Shown in pieces: positions 60,699-64,000 of a DNA stretch of 64,000 nt. The notes beneath the pieces are model-generated. The model searched no databases, had not been told where the DNA came from, and saw only the letters and a program-made list of their open reading frames with translations. The stretch's first letter is position 1. Each line of letters opens with the position of its first letter. The position numbers were made by a program, and so were the translations under genes. Origin of the DNA: Palsa-295 sp963781105 (GTDB taxonomy: Bacteria > Acidobacteriota > Terriglobia > Acidiferrales > UBA7541); assembly GCA_963781105.1 (NCBI GenBank), contig CAWAED010000013.1, positions 1-64,000 of the forward strand, in the 5' to 3' direction.

Positions 60699-61280
60699 TC
60701 ATTGTTTCGGCTGCGGCAACCCGGTTGCCTGGCTTTTCTCATAAAAAACCCGGAAACTCTGCTTCGCGCGGTGCAGCAGCACACGCAAATAATCGCGGTC
60801 CACGCCGAATTCCCGGCAAACTTCGTCTTTCTCCTTTTCTTCCAGAAAGATAGAGCGAAGCAGCTGGCGATCCTTTTCGCCCAACTGTCCCAGCACCTTT
60901 CTTACCTGTTCGCGCGTCTGCTTGGTCACCAGGAAGCCTTCCAGGTCAATCACCTTATCCATCGGTTCGGGCGCGTCATCATCTAGACGGGTGCCGCGGT
61001 CCGTCGAACGGTAGAATTCCTGTAACACATTATTACAAACGGAGTTAACGAACGCCCCCAGGCGTTCCGGCTGCCGGATCCCTCCCTCCGCCTGCATGAC
61101 CTTAAAGACACGCAAAAAAGTTTCCTGCGCAATATCATCCACTGCCTGCGAAGACCGCAGCCTCGACCTCAACTTGATTGTCAGCAATTGCCGAAAGTAC
61201 GCAACGAAATGCTGCTCCGTGGGAAAGTCACGCTCACGGAGACGTTTTAGGTAGGCCTCATCGAAGGAGAAAAATTCCAC
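60699..61280 (-). CDS. ECF-type RNA polymerase sigma factor
   Basis: This is a group IV sigma factor. Region 2 reads FPTEQHFVAYFRQLLTIKLRSRLRSSQAVDDIAQETFLRVFKVM, and region 4 reads VRKVLGQLGEKDRQLLRSIFLEEKEKDEVCREFGVDRDYLRVLLHRAKQSFR. The GTG at 61280 was chosen because GAGG lies 5 bases before it; the frame runs 42 codons further upstream with unconvincing sequence. The result is 193 residues, normal for ECF. It leads a four-gene operon with anti-sigma, unknown and CHAT genes. Confidence 0.9.
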   Translation of the reverse strand: MEFFSFDEAYLKRLRERDFPTEQHFVAYFRQLLTIKLRSRLRSSQAVDDIAQETFLRVFKVMQAEGGIRQPERLGAFVNSVCNNVLQEFYRSTDRGTRLDDDAPEPMDKVIDLEGFLVTKQTREQVRKVLGQLGEKDRQLLRSIFLEEKEKDEVCREFGVDRDYLRVLLHRAKQSFRVFYEKSQATGLPQPKQ

Positions 61281-61644
61281 GCGCGCCTCGAAGGAAGCGG
61301 CGAGTATATCTCGGCCTCGATAACTAACGCAATCCAAGCCTGTTACGCCGTGCGTCACTCCTTTTCTCCGCCCTTCCGCTTGTGGCGCCCGCTGCTCCGT
61401 GCGCACTTATCCCGCAAATATTTATTCCCACTGTGAAACGCTTCGCGCGCTCGCTGCACTACTTCTGCGTAGTTGTACTGACATCGGATTGGGAGTGCAG
61501 GTGGCCCGATCCGGGTGATGGTGCAGCGCTAGTCTCCCATCCCCAAGGCGCACTTCGGCCCTGCCGGTCAGGGAACCCCACCGGAGTGCGCCTCCCCCAT
61601 CTGCGACGCGTAGATCTCTGGACAGAAATCGAGGAACGTTCGAC
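61281..61644. other. divergent intergenic region with a structured stem
   Basis: This 364-bp region lies between the sigma gene and the small ABM-like gene. Near its right end GGCGCACTTCGG (61547-61558) pairs with CCGGAGTGCGCC (61581-61592) with one mismatch, and the loop contains CCCTG-CCGGT-CAGGG, a nested hairpin. I see no gene in it. It may hold the operon's promoter and a structured leader or repeat. Confidence 0.5.
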
Positions 61645-62094
61645 ATGAATCCGTCAGTAAATCTGGATTTGGAAGTACACGAAGAAACGGTTGGCGGCAT
61701 GGATTCTCGAATGGCGAAATTGCTGTTGGACTACCACGCTGGCGCCGAACCCTGCGTCTTGAACGCGCGAGCCGTGGAATTCATCGCCAAGCCCGGCCGC
61801 GTCGATCATCTTCGGAATTGCATCCGCCAGGAAGTTGCCGACCTGCTGCAACAGCAGATCGGTTTCATCGCGCTGCTCGTCCTGACGTCGCACAAAGAGC
61901 CGCGCCTCATCCAGGTGCTCACTTTCTGGGACACCGCGGGACAATCCACCGAAAATAGTTGGGAGGAATTGCCGGCGGTGCGCAGGATCGTTTCACCTTT
62001 GATTGACGTGCGCGGAAAAGTTCACTCGTACGAGGCGGCGCTGCCCGAATCGCCCGAAAACGCTTTGCATTCGTCAAGCGTGCGAACGTGCTGA
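61645..62094 (+). CDS. ABM-like dimeric alpha-beta barrel protein
   Basis: This 149-residue protein looks like a member of the antibiotic biosynthesis monooxygenase-like fold: VEFIAKPGRVDHLRNCIRQEVADLLQQQIGFIALLVLTSHKEPRLIQVLTFWDTAG, i.e. strand-helix-helix-strand-strand as expected. An N-terminal ~40-residue extension (SVNLDLEVHEETVGGMD...) is outside the domain. Function is unknown. It overlaps the next gene's open frame slightly and is divergent to the sigma operon. The call rests on pattern only. Confidence 0.55.
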   Translation: MNPSVNLDLEVHEETVGGMDSRMAKLLLDYHAGAEPCVLNARAVEFIAKPGRVDHLRNCIRQEVADLLQQQIGFIALLVLTSHKEPRLIQVLTFWDTAGQSTENSWEELPAVRRIVSPLIDVRGKVHSYEAALPESPENALHSSSVRTC

Positions 62095-62216
62095 TGCCGG
62101 GTTCCATGGCCGATGAATTTTGGCCGCTAAAAGGAGCAACGCAAAATCAGTTTGCAAACAAGATTGCGGCAAGCTTCATCGCAAGAGTGTATGAAGGTAC
62201 CGAGGGCCAAGGTCAA

Positions 62217-62612
62217 ATGTCAGAAGACTTCTATGAATCCCACGATGAAAAACAAAACCGCCTGTCCGCACCGGAAAGACCAACCCGTTGTGACGTCGAG
62301 CATTGCGGGCGTCCGGCGATGTGTTCGCTGGAACTCCGGCGTTATTGCGTGGATCATTTCATCGCGGAGTGTTACGAGCGTTTGAACCACTGCAATGCCA
62401 GCCCGTTTGCCGATCCCGGCGCGGCGGAATCCGTTTCCATCGATCGCTTCTTGCAATCCTGCGCTCAACAGGCTGCCAGGCTGGTGCATCCCATTCGCGG
62501 ACTCGACAATCTGGAGCGCGCGCGGCTATTCGATATTTTGCTGTGGTCCTCAGAGCTCGCCGCCAAACGTGGCGTATTTAAAACTGAAAAAGCGGCGGGA
62601 GCAAACTCCTAG
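62217..62612 (+). CDS. small Cys/His-rich protein, unknown
   Basis: This 131-residue protein carries six Cys and two His within ~40 residues, in the pattern RCDVEHCGRPAMCSLELRRYC followed by HFIAECYERLNHC, which suggests a zinc-binding domain. The remaining part is helical (SIDRFLQSCAQQAARLVHPIRGLDNLERARLFDILLWSSELAAK). The ATG at 62217 is used because AAGG lies before it and the Cys-rich part follows soon; the frame reaches back to 62088, where it would overlap the ABM-like gene. No family is recognised. Confidence 0.5.
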   Translation: MSEDFYESHDEKQNRLSAPERPTRCDVEHCGRPAMCSLELRRYCVDHFIAECYERLNHCNASPFADPGAAESVSIDRFLQSCAQQAARLVHPIRGLDNLERARLFDILLWSSELAAKRGVFKTEKAAGANS

Positions 62613-62719
62613 CTTCGTCCGCGCTGCAGGTCCAGATGTCGCTAGGCGTTCTCTTCTAGTACACTCCAGCCGGCGAGAGTGGCGACGCGTTCCGCCATTC
62701 TTGCGTGTGCCTCTCGGTC

Positions 62720-63184
62720 TTATTCGCCCGGAACTTCTCCGATGTCCTCGTTCCACAGTTCCGGATGCGCCGCGATGTATTGCGCCAGCAGCGTCACGCA
62801 CTCCTGCGAATCCAGATCAATCACTTTCACGCCAAACGAACGCAACCACTCGACCCCTCCCTGAAAATTGCGGCTTTCGCCCACCACAACCGTGCGAAAG
62901 CCAAACTGCCGCACGAGTCCGCTGCAATACCAGCACGGCGCGAGCGTCGTAACCATAATCAGGTCGCGATAACTTCGTTGCCGCCCTGCGTTGCGAAAGG
63001 CATCCGTCTCGCCATGCACCGAAGGATCCCCTTGCTGTACCCGGCGGTTGTGCCCCGCGCCGATCAGTTTCCCCGTCGCATCAAAAATCGCCGCGCCAAT
63101 CGGTATGCCGCCTTCCGCCAGCCCCGCGCGCGCCTGCGCCAGCGCAACCTTGAGCATCGCGGGATAATCAGGTTCCATTTTCAT
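62720..63184 (-). CDS. nucleoside/cytosine deaminase (Fcy1-like)
   Basis: This is a zinc-dependent deaminase of the cytidine deaminase fold. The zinc ligands are His57 and catalytic Glu59 (VHGET), Cys84 and Cys87 (APCWYC). The N-terminal GGIPIGAAIFDATGKLIGAGHN, VVVGESRNFQGG and the C-terminal ELWNEDIGE blocks match the yeast Fcy1-type cytosine deaminase better than TadA or guanine deaminase, in my reading. A TadA role is unlikely since the arrangement after the Cys motif differs. There are 154 residues. No partner gene is adjacent. Confidence 0.85.
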   Translation of the reverse strand: MKMEPDYPAMLKVALAQARAGLAEGGIPIGAAIFDATGKLIGAGHNRRVQQGDPSVHGETDAFRNAGRQRSYRDLIMVTTLAPCWYCSGLVRQFGFRTVVVGESRNFQGGVEWLRSFGVKVIDLDSQECVTLLAQYIAAHPELWNEDIGEVPGE

Positions 63185-63484
63185 TTCAGTGGTCTCGACG
63201 TTGTTTCAACGATTCGCGCAAAAGTGTAACGGATGTCATCCCGAGCGCAGCGAGGGATCTGCTTTTTGTGGAAGTCTTAAGAAAAAAGCAGATTCCTCGG
63301 GCCAAGTTCGCCCTCGGAATGACAAGTCGACCGTTTTTCCGCGAGCTCTGAGAATCACAACACGCAGGATACGTTTCACTTACGAACAGCAGCAACACAA
63401 ATCGCGTAAACCCCGTAGCGCGCTATCCTCCGGCAATTGTAACTATCCTTAACATCGAAAATTGCGATTGGACTGCGCCGTCTA
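63185..63484. other. intergenic region with a 91-bp repeat
   Basis: This 300-bp region lies between the deaminase gene and the GAF gene, which are divergent. The 91-bp inverted-repeat element fills 63234-63324. Beyond it no gene or promoter box stands out; a ribosome-binding site before the GAF gene is not obvious. Confidence 0.6.
63234..63324. repeat. 91-bp hairpin-forming dispersed repeat
   Basis: Ends TGTCATCCCGAG and CTCGGAATGACA are inverted repeats with one mismatch. Inside, GATCTGCTTTTT pairs with AAAAAAGCAGAT, so the whole can fold into one long stem. This is the type of small dispersed element known from many bacterial genomes. A partial similar sequence lies at 5902-5921 between rpsI and rpsB. 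Confidence 0.75.
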
Positions 63485-64000
63485 ATGCCGATAAGTTTTA
63501 ATATGGACAATATGCACGCGGTACATACAATCCCGGAAGTAGATTTTCTCCACGAAATTGGCAGCCGTATGGCTGCCGCCGATCCTTTTCACGAAGTTCT
63601 GGAACAGGTAGTCACCTGCGCAGTCTCGCTGGTCAAATGCGATTCATGCTTCGTGTACGTACTCGAAGGCCAAGATCTCATTCTCCGCGCTTCCAAAAAT
63701 CCCCACGCCGGAGAAGTGGATCACCTGAAGCTGCGCGTCGGCCAGGGCATCACCGGCTGGGTGGCCGCGCACCGCACGGCGGTTGCCATCTCGCAGAATG
63801 CCTCTAGGGATCCGCGCTTCCAATTCGTCAACGAACTGCCCGAGGACCGTTATCAGGCGTTCCTCTCGGTTCCGCTGATGTGCCGCGGCAGGCTCGTCGG
63901 CGTCATCAATCTCCAGCACATTCAACCGCACGTCTACCGCCAGCGCGATATCCGTCTGATCTCCACCGTCGGCTTTCTTGTCGGAGCCGAAATCGAAATG
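63485..64000 (+). CDS. GAF-domain protein, 3' end outside window
   Basis: The frame is open to the right edge, so only the first 172 codons are visible. A GAF domain spans residues ~20-165: FLHEIGSRMAAADPFHEVLEQVV, then VYVLEGQDLILRASKNP, LRVGQGITGWVAAHRTAVAI and FLSVPLMCRGRLVGVINLQH. GAF domains bind small ligands or are signal inputs for histidine kinases and other regulators; what follows here is not seen. The ATG at 63485 is the first; ATG 63503 and 63512 are alternatives and none has a clear ribosome-binding site. Confidence 0.8.
   Translation, partial: MPISFNMDNMHAVHTIPEVDFLHEIGSRMAAADPFHEVLEQVVTCAVSLVKCDSCFVYVLEGQDLILRASKNPHAGEVDHLKLRVGQGITGWVAAHRTAVAISQNASRDPRFQFVNELPEDRYQAFLSVPLMCRGRLVGVINLQHIQPHVYRQRDIRLISTVGFLVGAEIEM

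Noticed and set aside
1..64000. tRNA, rRNA, CRISPR arrays, prophage and transposase genes
   Set aside because: I looked at the intergenic stretches for T-loop and acceptor patterns, for regular spacer-repeat arrays and for integrase or transposase motifs, and found none. A tRNA or covariance search could still find something I missed by eye.

Overview
The window looks like a chromosomal segment of an Acidobacteriota (Terriglobia-like) bacterium. The main clues are three secreted proteins with the VWFA-related domain typical of Acidobacteria, a fused gamma-alpha 2-oxoacid:ferredoxin oxidoreductase next to its beta subunit, a Ser/Thr kinase with C-terminal TPRs, a PadR-HAAS module and several acidobacterial hypotheticals. 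The DNA is moderately GC-rich and packed with genes on both strands. I saw no prophage, transposase, CRISPR array, tRNA or rRNA. The first gene is cut by the left edge and the last by the right edge.

Layout. 1-2.4 kb: a TPR protein and a methyltransferase. 2.5-7.0 kb: translation genes on the minus strand (rplM-rpsI-rpsB-tsf, then a terminator, then pyrH-frr), with a near-consensus promoter in front of rplM. 7.1-11 kb: bactofilin, DinB-like protein, lexA, a PilZ-like protein and a DedA-like protein. 11.3-14.3 kb: korA-korB. 14.4-20.6 kb: a stand-alone SagB-type dehydrogenase, a tandem pair of small paralogues, a Ser/Thr kinase, a sorbosone-type dehydrogenase and two small ORFs. 20.6-31 kb: M23 peptidase, transpeptidase, recA, MBL hydrolase, hydroxyacyl-CoA dehydrogenase, small conserved proteins and a PadR-HAAS-CPBP operon. 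31-35.6 kb: thiolase and a UvrD-type helicase with a C-terminal Fe-S nuclease. 35.8-44.8 kb: three VWFA proteins and an ileS-lspA-lgt-rluD-VWFA operon. 45-53.7 kb: a TonB-like protein, VOC and AhpD-like proteins, a GH63-like hydrolase and a large membrane protein. 53.8-56.6 kb: lutABC. 56.6-62.6 kb: a sigma / anti-sigma / unknown protein / CHAT-TPR operon with two small genes divergent to it. 62.7-64 kb: an Fcy1-like deaminase and the start of a GAF protein.

The two observations most worth following are these. (1) A shared 17-bp direct-repeat motif (TTCGC, six bases, TTCGC, C) overlaps the predicted promoters of lexA, recA and the helicase-nuclease gene; it is a candidate SOS operator. (2) An operon couples an ECF-like sigma factor and a zinc-type anti-sigma factor to an uncharacterised 273-residue protein and a CHAT (caspase-like) TPR lipoprotein with an intact His/Cys dyad. 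The CHAT gene appears to carry a one-base frame problem exactly at its start.

The window also holds several small dispersed, mostly palindromic repeats. One lies in frame inside a VOC gene, one lies between korA and korB, a 91-bp element sits near the right end, and two purine-rich copies lie upstream of unrelated genes. Start codons were chosen from ribosome-binding sites and protein-like sequence where possible. All functional calls are by motif recognition only; no database search was run.
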